This document shows, in pieces, positions 43,679-52,252 of a stretch of DNA of 64,000 nucleotides. Each line of letters opens with the position of its first letter. Positions within the stretch are counted from its first letter, which is position 1. Location: contig JAPKAV010000003.1 in NCBI GenBank assembly GCA_028825115.1, positions 1 through 64,000 of the forward strand, read 5' to 3'. The notes beneath the pieces were generated by a model, which was not told the origin of the DNA, ran no database searches, and was given only the letters and a program-made list of their open reading frames with translations. A program made the translations under genes and the position numbers. Source of the DNA: Candidatus Nanopelagicales bacterium. GTDB lineage: Bacteria; Actinomycetota; Actinomycetes; S36-B12.

Positions 43679-44826
43679 AGCAAAAACTCTGGATCGTCAC
43701 TACGGTTGCGGATTCACTTGATTCATTGATTGAAGGGCAACCAGAATTCCTTAACCAGCATTTCGATGTTACGATCGTCAGCTCACTTTCCGACAAACTC
43801 CCTAACGTAGCCGAGCGGGAGGGTGTTGGCTGGCAAGCAGTTAAAATGAGACGCACCATTTCGCCATTTCACGATTTGGTTTCGATCTGGCATATGTTCA
43901 GGCTTTTGCGAAAAAATCAACCCGACATAATCCAGTCGTACACCCCAAAGGCCGGACTCGTGACCATGCTTTCGGGTCGCTTGGCCCGGGTTCCGCGACG
44001 AGTTCACGGTGTAGTGGGGATGCCATTGATGGAAGCTCGAGGGACTCGGCGGTTACTCATGAAACTCGCCGAGCAGTTCACCTACTTTAACGCGACCGCC
44101 TTGACATCAAATAGTTTCGGGCTCAGAGATTTTGTCCACACGAACCTCACTAAGAAAATCGTTACGGTTATCGGGAACGGTTCGATCAATGGAGTAGACG
44201 TCGACCATTACAATCGGGCGAATTTTGATTCTGATGTTCGCACTGGTCTGGGTATTTCCGAGTTGAATACTGTTTTCGTGTATGTCGGCAGATTGGTTCC
44301 GGACAAGGGAATAGTCGAGTTGGTCGAGGCATTCGTTGAACTTGCCAATTCCCATTTCGATGTGGACCTACTACTTGTTGGCGAACAGGAAGAAGCGCTA
44401 TCCTCGCTACCGACCAAAACCCGAGAACAGATGGCAGGTTCAGACAGGATCCATGAACTCGGATGGCATCATGACGTTAGACCATACCTCGCGGCAGCCA
44501 ATGTCTTTATCCTGCCAAGTTACCGCGAAGGACTACCCAACTCGGTTATTGAAGCGGGAGCCATGTCATTGCCCTCGATCGTGACTGACATTAATGGGTG
44601 CAACGAAGTAATAACCGAGGGAGTAAATGGGTTCCTTATTCCAATAAAGAATTCCCAATTACTTCTCCTTAGCATGAGTGAGATCATGAACGGTGGGATT
44701 GACCTGGGAACTCTGGGAAATGCTGCGCGACACCAAGTCGTTGAATTCTATAATCGCCATTTCCTCTGGCAAAAAATTTTGGACTTCTACCAAGATCTTG
44801 GTGGCGCACCAAACCATTGTCGGTAA
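43675..44826 (+). CDS. GT4 glycosyltransferase (PglA/CapM-like)
   Basis: A 383-residue GT4 enzyme starting at TTG 43675 inside the preceding stop codon. SYTPKAGLVTMLSGRLARVPRR near 82 and FVYVGRLVPDKGIVELVEAF near 195 are typical of the group that adds the second sugar to undecaprenyl-linked bacillosamine or similar. The donor loop SYREGLPNSVIEAGAMSLP near 280 has both glutamates. Context with PglC/D/E/F-like genes makes a PglA-type role likely, though WbaZ/CapM-like roles fit too. Its last 40 bp overlap the end of a convergent GT2 gene. Confidence 0.86.
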   Translation: MKQKLWIVTTVADSLDSLIEGQPEFLNQHFDVTIVSSLSDKLPNVAEREGVGWQAVKMRRTISPFHDLVSIWHMFRLLRKNQPDIIQSYTPKAGLVTMLSGRLARVPRRVHGVVGMPLMEARGTRRLLMKLAEQFTYFNATALTSNSFGLRDFVHTNLTKKIVTVIGNGSINGVDVDHYNRANFDSDVRTGLGISELNTVFVYVGRLVPDKGIVELVEAFVELANSHFDVDLLLVGEQEEALSSLPTKTREQMAGSDRIHELGWHHDVRPYLAAANVFILPSYREGLPNSVIEAGAMSLPSIVTDINGCNEVITEGVNGFLIPIKNSQLLLLSMSEIMNGGIDLGTLGNAARHQVVEFYNRHFLWQKILDFYQDLGGAPNHCR

Positions 44827-45635
44827 CGGCCTTCGATCGCAAGGTAGAAGAGCGCGCTCGGAAAGCGCAACGCCTTCTCTCCTGCTTTGCGTAAGAGGCT
44901 CTGTTGACTGGCAAAGCTAACAGTTCCTACAGCTCGATCTATCCCCTGCAACCTGACTTGCATATTTTCACGTGCAGAAGTACCTGTGCTGTCGTGGCGG
45001 CATGCTCCGTGAATTTCGCTTATAAATGCGATCCGGTGGTGCTGACTCACGCGAAACCAAAGGTGATAGTCCTCTACGGCCCTTAATTCGAGTGACTCAT
45101 CAAAACCGCCAAGTCCATTTATCACATCTTTGCGAATCGCGACGGAAGAACACTGAATTACATTAGATTTTTTCAACTTTGATTCCGTAGCGATAGATTT
45201 TCGTGGCGACGGGAGATAGAGGAGGCCCCATAAACGGCGTCCATTTCTCACCACCCAAAGATGAGAGTGAATCATTGCTATGGTCTCGTCGGCGTCGAGG
45301 ACTTGGACTTGTCGCTGCAACTTTTGAGGACTCCATAGATCATCGTGATCAAGTAGAGCTACATATTTACCTTGCGATTGTCGGATGCCGTAATTTCTGG
45401 GGACTGCAGGCAAGTTACTGTTCTTCGACAGGCGAAAATATCGAATCCGTGGATCTTGCTCCACAAATTCATTGACGATTCGGGGAGTTGAATCCGTTGA
45501 GCAATCATCAACCACGATTGCTTCCCACGATTCAAGGGTTTGGCTCTGAACAGAAATCAGCGTTTCCGAGATGTGCTGCTCCATATTATAAGTGGGAATT
45601 ACCACGGAAACTAGCGGGCGAGAAATAGGTTTCAT
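44787..45635 (-). CDS. Family 2 glycosyltransferase
   Basis: About 282 residues from ATG 45635; a GTG at 45665 is also open. GT2 marks are VSVVIPTYNMEQHISETL at the N-terminus, VVDDCSTDSTPRIV near 45 and the DxD-type LLDHDDLWSP near 97, then ELRAVEDYHLWFRV as the second acidic site. It follows an RmlD-like gene after 4 bp and probably shares its transcript. The 3' end overlaps the convergent GT4 gene by 40 bp, which is unusual and suggests either an extended C-terminus or a recently formed junction. Confidence 0.85.
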   Translation of the reverse strand: MKPISRPLVSVVIPTYNMEQHISETLISVQSQTLESWEAIVVDDCSTDSTPRIVNEFVEQDPRIRYFRLSKNSNLPAVPRNYGIRQSQGKYVALLDHDDLWSPQKLQRQVQVLDADETIAMIHSHLWVVRNGRRLWGLLYLPSPRKSIATESKLKKSNVIQCSSVAIRKDVINGLGGFDESLELRAVEDYHLWFRVSQHHRIAFISEIHGACRHDSTGTSARENMQVRLQGIDRAVGTVSFASQQSLLRKAGEKALRFPSALFYLAIEGRYRQWFGAPPRSW

Positions 45636-45639
45636 TATT

Positions 45640-46542
45640 TTAGTGGGCAATCGCAGACTCGTCACGTTTCAGCTTCTCGAGTCCTTCCATTGGGGAGGAC
45701 GGATAGAAATCTAGTTCTTCCTTGAGTCGCCGCAGATCAAAAGAGGTGCTACGTGGCCTTGGTGCGAGGGTCGGAAAATCTCCACTCGAGGCAGGATCGA
45801 TTAGTGAAGAGTCCAGGTCGAAAACGGATGCCACGGCATGCGCAAACTCGAATAAGGACATCTTCACACCGCCACTGACATTCAAAGGTCCCGACATCCT
45901 TTCATCCAGTGCGCACCAAATCGCCTCCGCGCAATCCCAAGCCGCTAATGGCTCCGTCCACACGTCATCAACCACACGAATCATTTTCCCCTCCCGCAAG
46001 CTGGAGATCCACGAAGTAACCGGATTTTGTCTTCCAGACGGCTGTGGCCACCCATACATGAGTATCGGCCTGACCACAAGCGCATTGGGATTCTGCTCAA
46101 TAACCGATTTTTCGGCTTCCGCCTTAAGGACCCCGTAACCATTGATCGGGTCAAATCTGCTGTAGTCAGAGTAGCTTTCGGCTCCGCCTCCAAATACCGC
46201 ATTGGAAGACAGGTGCACTATTTGCGCGCCTGAATTTTTGGCATACTCGCTGAGAAGCGAAGGCAGTTCTACATTCAGTGCCCTAAACTCATCGATCCGC
46301 TTCTGAACTGCATCCACGCGGCCCTCAGCAGCGGTGTGAATGATCACTTCAGGTGCAAAGGTGTCAAGCACTTGAATGACTTCGGAAAATTGTGTCAAAT
46401 CTAATTCGCGTGTTTCGTACTCACCTCGACTACCGGTTGAATCCCTGGAGCGAACAATTCCGAGAATTTCTGCTTCTCGACTTCGGCTCCGGATCAGATG
46501 CTGACCCAACAGTCCGTTCGCTCCAGAAATGAGAACTCGCAT
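45640..46542 (-). CDS. RmlD-like SDR (dTDP-4-dehydrorhamnose reductase family)
   Basis: About 300 residues from ATG 46542, the start matching MRVLISGANGLLGQHL; the frame is open to 46590 but that part is not needed. Cofactor loop GANGLLG, then HTAAEGRVDAVQ near 72, catalytic Ser in HLSSNAVFGG near 107 and Y-G-V-L-K in NGYGVLKAEAEK near 131-135. The family reduces 4-keto sugars. WTEPLAAWDCAEAIW and LNVSGG follow as in RmlD. Divergent from the TIGR04326-like gene; TAGCCT is 7 nt upstream of the ATG. No other rhamnose genes are nearby, so a different deoxysugar is possible. Confidence 0.8.
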   Translation of the reverse strand: MRVLISGANGLLGQHLIRSRSREAEILGIVRSRDSTGSRGEYETRELDLTQFSEVIQVLDTFAPEVIIHTAAEGRVDAVQKRIDEFRALNVELPSLLSEYAKNSGAQIVHLSSNAVFGGGAESYSDYSRFDPINGYGVLKAEAEKSVIEQNPNALVVRPILMYGWPQPSGRQNPVTSWISSLREGKMIRVVDDVWTEPLAAWDCAEAIWCALDERMSGPLNVSGGVKMSLFEFAHAVASVFDLDSSLIDPASSGDFPTLAPRPRSTSFDLRRLKEELDFYPSSPMEGLEKLKRDESAIAH

Positions 46543-46549
46543 AGCCCCG

Positions 46550-46555
46550 AGGCTA
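46550..46555 (-). promoter_or_regulatory. -10 box TAGCCT, leaderless promoter (7-nt spacing)
   Basis: TAGCCT on the minus strand ends 7 nt before ATG 46542, one base more than the other leaderless genes. It supports the internal ATG over the open frame from 46590. Confidence 0.4.
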
Positions 46556-46560
46556 CCCTG

Positions 46561-48513
46561 ATGGGCTGTCTCATGTCGCTGCGGTTCCATTCCCCCTTAT
46601 TCAAGTATCATGCGAAGGCGATGAAGAAGTTAATGCTGTGGTGCTCTCCTGAGCACTCACCACCGCCCGGATACTTCACGGTCTATTGGGCCCAATACAT
46701 ATCTGAGCAAGAGCGCAAGGCAGGGAATATCTCGCTTCCGGAGCTGATCAACGGGGACCCCGACTACTGGAAGCCACGATACCTGTCATGGTTTGAAACG
46801 GTCGGGAAAAGCCCGTGCGGCACCACGACCGTAGTTGATACCCTCCTCATTCGTCCTGGGCTTAGTTATTGGTGGATGACGATTCCGTCGGATTATTCCT
46901 TCACTCCAGCATCCATCGCGTATGCAACCCTGCGCCTTTGGGCCCTCGCGCAGATCGCAGAGGCCCACCATGTGAAAGAACTGCACGTCGATGGCGCCGA
47001 TGGCGCCCTCGAAGAGATTCTTACACTCTGGTGCAACAAAACTGGGCGCCGAATCACATTCATTCGCGGGCGGAGCACGAACAAAGATGAATCTCAGATG
47101 CGATTCTCTTCCTCCCACATAGAGAGGAGCCTCCCTCCTCTTATTAGTGGCCTTGGTTACCTAGCCCTGCAGTATCTCCGCTACTTCACTTGGCATCGCC
47201 ATAAACGCTCTTCTGAAACTGGTGATGGTCCTGCATTGACCGTGGTTGATTACTTCGCCAATCTTGATGTCGAAGCAGCGCAGGAGGAGGCCGCTTACAC
47301 ATCCAACTATTGGGGTCCACTTGCCCCGATCATTACCCAAACGGGGAAAACGATCAACTGGATCCATATTGACTCGAGAAGTGCCGCGCTCCCCGACGTA
47401 CGTTCAGCGCGAGCCGCAATCCGGGGTCTGAATCGAGGCAATAATTCCTCCCCCCACGTCCTTCTTGAAGAGTACTTGACGCCGCGAGTAGCACTTAAAG
47501 CGGCCGGGCAGTATTTGCGGATACGCAAAATCACAAAACGGGTCGGGGCGCGACTCCTATGGGTAGATACCGTGAGTAGGTTGGACGTCTCGCCACTAGT
47601 CCGTTCTCGCTTAAATTCAGATTTTCAGGGCTTAGGAGCAGCCAGGAACGCACTGTGGCTCACACTTTTTGATGAGGCGCTCCCCTTTCAGCAAGCCCAG
47701 GGTTCATGTATCTACTTAATGGAGAACCAGCCGTGGGAACTGGCGCTCCTCCACGCACAGACGCGTCGGGGTGCAGGCCCAAACATTGGAGTGGCGCATG
47801 TGCCTGTGCGCACTTGGGATCTTCGATATGCGATTGGATTTTCCGGTGTTAATGCTGAGAACGGTCGCACACTGCCCGCTCCCTCCGGTGTTGCCGTTAT
47901 CGATCCAAAAAGTGAAGCCATCATGATTGCCAACGGACTGGAACCCTCGACGATCCGCAAGGTTGAGGCATTACGATTCTTGTCACGCAATTCAACTACC
48001 GCAGACTCGTCAAGAAATCGAACCGATGCATTCACTAGCCGAAGGCTTCTTGTTCTCGGTGAGTACGACGTTTTGATGTGTGCAAAGCAAATCCAAATAC
48101 TTGAAGAACTGGTCCTATCGGCCGAGGAAAAATGGGACTTCTCGTTTCGACCGCACCCTGCGAACCCGATTGCACCGGAGAGCCTACCCTTTGGGGTTTC
48201 ACTCTCGCAAGCATTTACGATGAGAGAAGACCTAGCCAAGTGCCACGTGGTGTTTTGTAGCAATGTCAGTACCGCTGCACTTGATGCGAATTTGCAAGGG
48301 ATTCCAATTCTGATGTTTAGGAATGGCCGTTTGCTCGATGGGTCTCCTGTGAATGCTGGACCATCTGTTACGCACGTGAATAACGCGGCCGAAATAGCTG
48401 CTGCCCTCCGAGAACTTGACTTTGACGCGAGGCCAAGATCCATTGACCGGACCTACTCACTGTACCTGGATGGTGGCCTAACTAAGTGGCGTGCTTTGCT
48501 CGATTCACTGTGA
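46561..48513 (+). CDS. Surface carbohydrate biosynthesis protein (TIGR04326-like)
   Basis: About 650 residues. KKLMLWCSPEHSPPPGYFTVYWAQYI-type opening (only short parts quoted), LRLWALAQIAEAHHVKELHVDG mid-way and the C-terminal SFRPHPANPIAPESLP, CHVVFCSNVSTAALDANL and GIPILMFRNG recall TIGR04326 and GT-B-like capsule enzymes. Role is not established for the family; a glycosyltransferase-like transfer step is inferred from the C-terminal fold. Start is ATG 46561 or 46573. The last ~320 bp are duplicated at 49302-49637 in a chimeric relic, so this gene has taken part in recombination. Confidence 0.72.
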   Translation: MGCLMSLRFHSPLFKYHAKAMKKLMLWCSPEHSPPPGYFTVYWAQYISEQERKAGNISLPELINGDPDYWKPRYLSWFETVGKSPCGTTTVVDTLLIRPGLSYWWMTIPSDYSFTPASIAYATLRLWALAQIAEAHHVKELHVDGADGALEEILTLWCNKTGRRITFIRGRSTNKDESQMRFSSSHIERSLPPLISGLGYLALQYLRYFTWHRHKRSSETGDGPALTVVDYFANLDVEAAQEEAAYTSNYWGPLAPIITQTGKTINWIHIDSRSAALPDVRSARAAIRGLNRGNNSSPHVLLEEYLTPRVALKAAGQYLRIRKITKRVGARLLWVDTVSRLDVSPLVRSRLNSDFQGLGAARNALWLTLFDEALPFQQAQGSCIYLMENQPWELALLHAQTRRGAGPNIGVAHVPVRTWDLRYAIGFSGVNAENGRTLPAPSGVAVIDPKSEAIMIANGLEPSTIRKVEALRFLSRNSTTADSSRNRTDAFTSRRLLVLGEYDVLMCAKQIQILEELVLSAEEKWDFSFRPHPANPIAPESLPFGVSLSQAFTMREDLAKCHVVFCSNVSTAALDANLQGIPILMFRNGRLLDGSPVNAGPSVTHVNNAAEIAAALRELDFDARPRSIDRTYSLYLDGGLTKWRALLDSL

Positions 48514-48617
48514 CATGGCACTAGGGGAGTGGGCCGCCGCTCTAGGTTAAGTGCTCGACCCCCCGAGCATACGACTTCTCGCGGTTACACAAATGAAGTG
48601 CCCTAGACTCAAAAAAT

Positions 48618-49250
48618 ATGAGTGAGCACGATCAAAAACGCAGAGTTTTAATTCTAGGTGCAAGTTCAGACATTGGTCTTGCCCTGACTCAGACGTACCT
48701 TAACGCTGGATTCCGCGTGACGGGACACTTCCCCACCGTAATCCGGAAGCGCTTCGATCCCTTTCACTTTCACACCCCGTCCGGTGGCAGCGCTTGCTGC
48801 CTGCCCGGCCAGGTGGCTGACAGATCAACGCAAAGACGCCCGAAGGGTCGATCATTGGCAGAGTCAAGCCGCACGGGTCAGGTCTTCCGAATCTACTAGA
48901 AATCCGACAAGAACAGACTGACAGTCATTGGTTCGAGTATCGGTGTGAGATTTGGGTGCGGTGTAGATTCCTTCGCCTACGCCTTAGCCAACCACGCGTG
49001 CGAGTTCATCCCGCGACTTGCCCGTGAATGGGCTGCCCACAACGTGGTTACCAACGTTGTTCGCATCGGTGTAACAGACACCAAGAGACAATCAACATTC
49101 TCCAACTGAAAATCGGCTGAACCAGAACTCCTCATACTCATACAGCGAGCCGCGGATCGCCGCGAGATAGCCGACTACCTCTTCTGGCTGGGGTCTGAAC
49201 AGAACACTTACGTAACCGGGCAGGTGAGCGCTATCTCAGGTGGTGAGTAG
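48618..49250 (+). pseudogene. Broken SDR oxidoreductase
   Basis: The start (RVLILGASSDIGLALTQTYL) is a sound SDR cofactor-binding N-terminus, with TAGACT 8 nt before the ATG as promoter. After ~35 residues the sequence loses protein character. From 48918 in the same frame the C-terminal half returns: SSIGVRFGCGVDSFAYALAN, EFIPRLAREWAAHNV, TNVVRIGVTDT and YLFWLGSEQNTYVTGQV, ending in AISGGE. In-frame TAG (48897) and TGA (49107) codons interrupt it. It is a dead SDR with central loss, probably once part of an SDR-HAD-sugar pathway. Confidence 0.65.
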
Positions 49251-49252
49251 CT

Positions 49253-49309
49253 ATGCCCAAAATCAATCAACCTGAAGCTATCTTTTTCGACGTTGATGGC
49301 GTGCTCATT
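49253..49309 (+). pseudogene. HAD phosphatase N-terminal stub
   Basis: ATG 49253 opens NQPEAIFFDVDGVLI, the DxDGVLI nucleophile motif of HAD phosphatases, three bases after the dead SDR. After 19 codons it runs into the duplicated TIGR04326-like tail in another frame. It resembles the start of the intact HAD gene at 53356-54033 (TAVFFDVDGVLIDS). Confidence 0.6.
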
Positions 49310-49637
49310 CTCGCAAGAATTTATGATGAGAGAAGACCTAGCCAAGTGCCACGTGGTGCTTTGTAGCAATTTCATTACCGCTGCACTTTATGCGAATTTA
49401 CGAGGAGTTCCGATTCTGGTGTTTAGGGATGGCCGCCAATTCAATGGGAATCTCCTAAAAAATGGACCAACAATGCAATATGTGAGCAACGCAAGGGATG
49501 TTAATGCTTCTCTTCGGAACCCTAACTTTGTTGGGATGTCAAGGTCAGTGGAAGAAATATATCCACTGCACTCTGAAGGTGGCTTAACAAAATGGAAGGC
49601 TTTACTCGCGTCACTGATTCGTTTTGGTGAGGAGTAG
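49302..49637 (+). pseudogene. Duplicated C-terminal tail of the TIGR04326-like gene
   Basis: From ~49302 the DNA closely follows 48193-48513. The protein reads MREDLAKCHVVLCSNFITAA, then GVPILVFRDGRQFNG and EGGLTKWKALLASL, against MREDLAKCHVVFCSNVSTAA and the same order in the intact gene. About 110 codons are kept, with substitutions across the whole length, so it is a diverged paralogue rather than a recent copy. It is fused to a HAD stub and has no start of its own. Confidence 0.75.
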
Positions 49638-49673
49638 GATCGTCCTCATGGCTTTATCCTTGTCGAGACTGGA

Positions 49674-50447
49674 ATGTACATGAACATTCGCTACAACGGT
49701 CCGGGGCTCTCGGATTACTACTCACATAATCGATTCAAATATAGCCACTTCTATCCATCCGAACGGCTTGCACTGGAGTTAGTAGCCCCTGGACCCACGA
49801 CGACGATCCTCGACATTGGGTGCGCATGTGGTGGACTTGGTCTCGCACTCAATGAACAGTTTGGTTGTTGGCAGTACACTGGTCTTGAGATCCATGCCCA
49901 TGCCGCTGAACTTGGTGGGCATCTTGTTGAACGTTTCGGTGGACGTGTCATCGCGGGTGATGTATTGGAGGGCGCGACACTGCTGGAGCCGGCGCGAACA
50001 TTCGACCTCGTAGTATCCCTTAGCGCTTTGGATTGGAACGAACAGATTCGCGAAAATATACGGGCCGCATGGAAATATGTTGTAGAGGGCGGCGTTCTAC
50101 TCATGACCATGCGGCTTCATCCGCACATTTGCCTAGAAAAAATTATCGATTCTTGTCAATCGACTACACCGAGCTTGGGTGGGGGAAGTGAGCTTGCGCC
50201 TTACATAATTATGTCGGTTCCCAAAGCAGTTCATTTTGCCAAGTCATTGGGTGCCACCCAGGTCGATGTTTTTGGTTACTGGGGCAGCCCTTCAGCGACT
50301 GCACGGACCTCAGTTAAAGAATGTATATTTGCGGCGGCAGTTCTGCGGAAAGGGCTAGGCGGAAACCAGCACACAAAGTTCGTAGTACATTCGCCGCCGT
50401 CACTCGTCGAGCAGGTGCGAAGCATTCAAACTAAAAATGATAGATGA
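49674..50447 (+). CDS. Class I SAM-dependent methyltransferase
   Basis: A 257-residue methyltransferase with TTILDIGCACGGLGLAL near 43 (SAM loop), TGLEIHAHA near 67 (acidic ribose contact), AGDVLEGA near 94 and FDLVVSLSALDW near 110. The C-terminal part is unassigned. The first ATG is 49674 with another at 49680; neither has a strong ribosome site. It lies 36 bp after the duplicated tail relic and is the last plus-strand gene before a gap of 221 bp with nothing recognisable. Substrate unknown; a glycan or sugar precursor is likely from context. Confidence 0.75.
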   Translation: MYMNIRYNGPGLSDYYSHNRFKYSHFYPSERLALELVAPGPTTTILDIGCACGGLGLALNEQFGCWQYTGLEIHAHAAELGGHLVERFGGRVIAGDVLEGATLLEPARTFDLVVSLSALDWNEQIRENIRAAWKYVVEGGVLLMTMRLHPHICLEKIIDSCQSTTPSLGGGSELAPYIIMSVPKAVHFAKSLGATQVDVFGYWGSPSATARTSVKECIFAAAVLRKGLGGNQHTKFVVHSPPSLVEQVRSIQTKNDR

Positions 50448-50668
50448 CGCCCAGCCAGTGCCAATGTCACACATCCGTAATTTTCTCAGGCCATAAAAAA
50501 TCAATCATCTAAACGTCGGTCAGTTCACCGCACTACCTTTTTATCGGCCGACAGACCAAGCTTTACGAGTCTACGTTAAGTGCACACCTGAACGATTTTC
50601 CGCTTAAAAAAAATCTAACGACCCCATTTTTCTACGCGGTTCCTTTACTCGGCGTAAGTTGATGGTAA

Positions 50669-51553
50669 TCAATTTCTCACCCAGATCTGATTGAATGTAT
50701 GTGAAAATTTACCTGTTTGAAACATGTCGCCATGACGCTTAGCGTCCAGTTTAAACCCGGAATTATGTAGTAGACGGCCGACTTCAGATGCGAGTTCCAC
50801 AAACTCGTCATTCACCTCAATAAGTATCGAACGTAAGGTTGCTGAGCGTAAGACTGCCTGAGCCCCTTCAAGGACCAGGTGTTCTATCCCATCTACGTCA
50901 ATCTTGAGTAACGACGGTAATTCGGGAATAATTCCACTCTCAACAATGAAGTCCAAACTACATCCAGGCATTTGATAAGTCATCTTTTCCACAAGCGGGA
51001 GCCCATCGTGCCCGTATGTGGCTCCAAATGTGGACTGCGCTCCACCCTCATTAGTCTGGGACAGAGTAAGGGGAGCTGTGACGTTGCTCGCGGTCAGTGG
51101 AATTGGCATAACCACAATTTGATCACTCAATTCGTTTAGTGCGATGTTCTTAGCGAGTAGCCCCAGGTTTAACGCGGATGGTTCGAATGCGTAAACTTTG
51201 TCACTAAATAACTTGGCGAAGTAGAGGCTATACAACCCAATATTCGCTCCAACATCGAAAAAAGCTCCATCTCCCCCCCACTGCTCAATCCATTCCAGAG
51301 TTTCCGGTTCTTTGGTGGAGAACGAGTCTGCCCTAAACCGACAGGTGGCATTTGGTGCATGAATGCGCAAATTTATTTCGGAGCCCTCGCTGGAGCTTAC
51401 GTGTCTGATGGAAGCAGTCCTGGCAATGCTGTCTTCATACATCCGGTCATTCAGAATTGAACCCCACTGAGGCCGCATCCTGCCAAGAAGCTTCAAGTAT
51501 GCTGACGCCCAGCCAACTGGGGCCAGACATAGCGACTTTATTAAGTCTTTCAC
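50669..51553 (-). CDS. FkbM family methyltransferase
   Basis: About 295 residues from GTG 51553, chosen because TATATT lies exactly 6 nt upstream; the frame is open to 51598. The FkbM core shows GAFFDVGANIGLYSLYFAKL near 95, VYAFEPSALNLGLL near 119 and SLLKIDVDGIEHLVLEGA near 207 with the family's DVDGxE motif. FkbM proteins O-methylate sugars or polyketides. A degraded paralogue at 63070-63622 aligns with it from the AKL-F stretch to the end. It stands alone between gaps of 221 and 227 bp. Confidence 0.85.
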   Translation of the reverse strand: MKDLIKSLCLAPVGWASAYLKLLGRMRPQWGSILNDRMYEDSIARTASIRHVSSSEGSEINLRIHAPNATCRFRADSFSTKEPETLEWIEQWGGDGAFFDVGANIGLYSLYFAKLFSDKVYAFEPSALNLGLLAKNIALNELSDQIVVMPIPLTASNVTAPLTLSQTNEGGAQSTFGATYGHDGLPLVEKMTYQMPGCSLDFIVESGIIPELPSLLKIDVDGIEHLVLEGAQAVLRSATLRSILIEVNDEFVELASEVGRLLHNSGFKLDAKRHGDMFQTGKFSHTFNQIWVRN

Positions 51554-51559
51554 TCTCCC

Positions 51560-51565
51560 AATATA
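51560..51565 (-). promoter_or_regulatory. -10 box TATATT, leaderless promoter
   Basis: TATATT on the minus strand is followed by GGGAGA and GTG 51553. GGGAGA could also act as a ribosome site on a longer transcript, so both readings support this start. Confidence 0.5.
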
Positions 51566-51825
51566 TACACACGAAACACCAAAACTCAAATTGGTCACGA
51601 TTACGAAACATTAAAAGCACTCAAACTGTTCACTGGTTGACTCACTTCCGAGTGCACGCTCCAGGGAATGAATAGCGAACTCGGCAAACCCAAAAAGAGG
51701 GATTCGTTGCGGTCCATAAAATGCTAGGTCATGTTGAGTCCGTCATTCAGGCTGTGAAGGGCCAAGCCGCCAACTAGGCCGGTTATGAATCTTTTCCCAT
51801 CGCATCTGGTAACCTCATAGTCCTA

Positions 51826-52245
51826 ATGATGACTAAAAATCGCGCTATTCGTGCCGTACATCGATCGCACGGAATCTTGCAGGGCGAAACCGCAGATTAC
51901 GTTTTTTCAATGAGTGCTACTGTTTCGGGTCAAAATACCTGGCTCCGCTTTAATCAAAATTTTAAAAAAATAGCTTCGGCTGCGCACCCATTAAAGAGAG
52001 CCGAGGAAATGGGTCACACAAGCCCGCAGTGTGAATTAACAAAAGCAGTTCGCGATGACCACGCTCAGCGGGTTGCCTTGCTTGACCTCTACCGTGTGCA
52101 ATTAGCCAGCTACGATGACATCAAACCAATTTTCGTAAGTTATGAGGGGCAACTTCAAATTGAGAACACTCAGCAGAATTCGATGCCGCTTGACTCCCAT
52201 TCTGAACTCCAACAGCAGAACTCGACATGCCAGTTCGATATGTGA
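51826..52245 (+). CDS. Hypothetical 139-residue protein
   Basis: I do not recognise it. It starts with two adjacent ATG codons (51826, 51829). CATAGT at 51816-51821 lies 4 or 7 nt upstream, close to the leaderless layout used by real genes here. No signal peptide or membrane helix; the second half is Gln/Ser-rich (IENTQQNSMP, ELQQQNSTCQ). It ends 7 bp before the aminotransferase start, so it could be its operon partner. It could equally be a spurious frame; codon use was not measured. Confidence 0.3.
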   Translation: MMTKNRAIRAVHRSHGILQGETADYVFSMSATVSGQNTWLRFNQNFKKIASAAHPLKRAEEMGHTSPQCELTKAVRDDHAQRVALLDLYRVQLASYDDIKPIFVSYEGQLQIENTQQNSMPLDSHSELQQQNSTCQFDM

Positions 52246-52252
52246 TTTCCTG

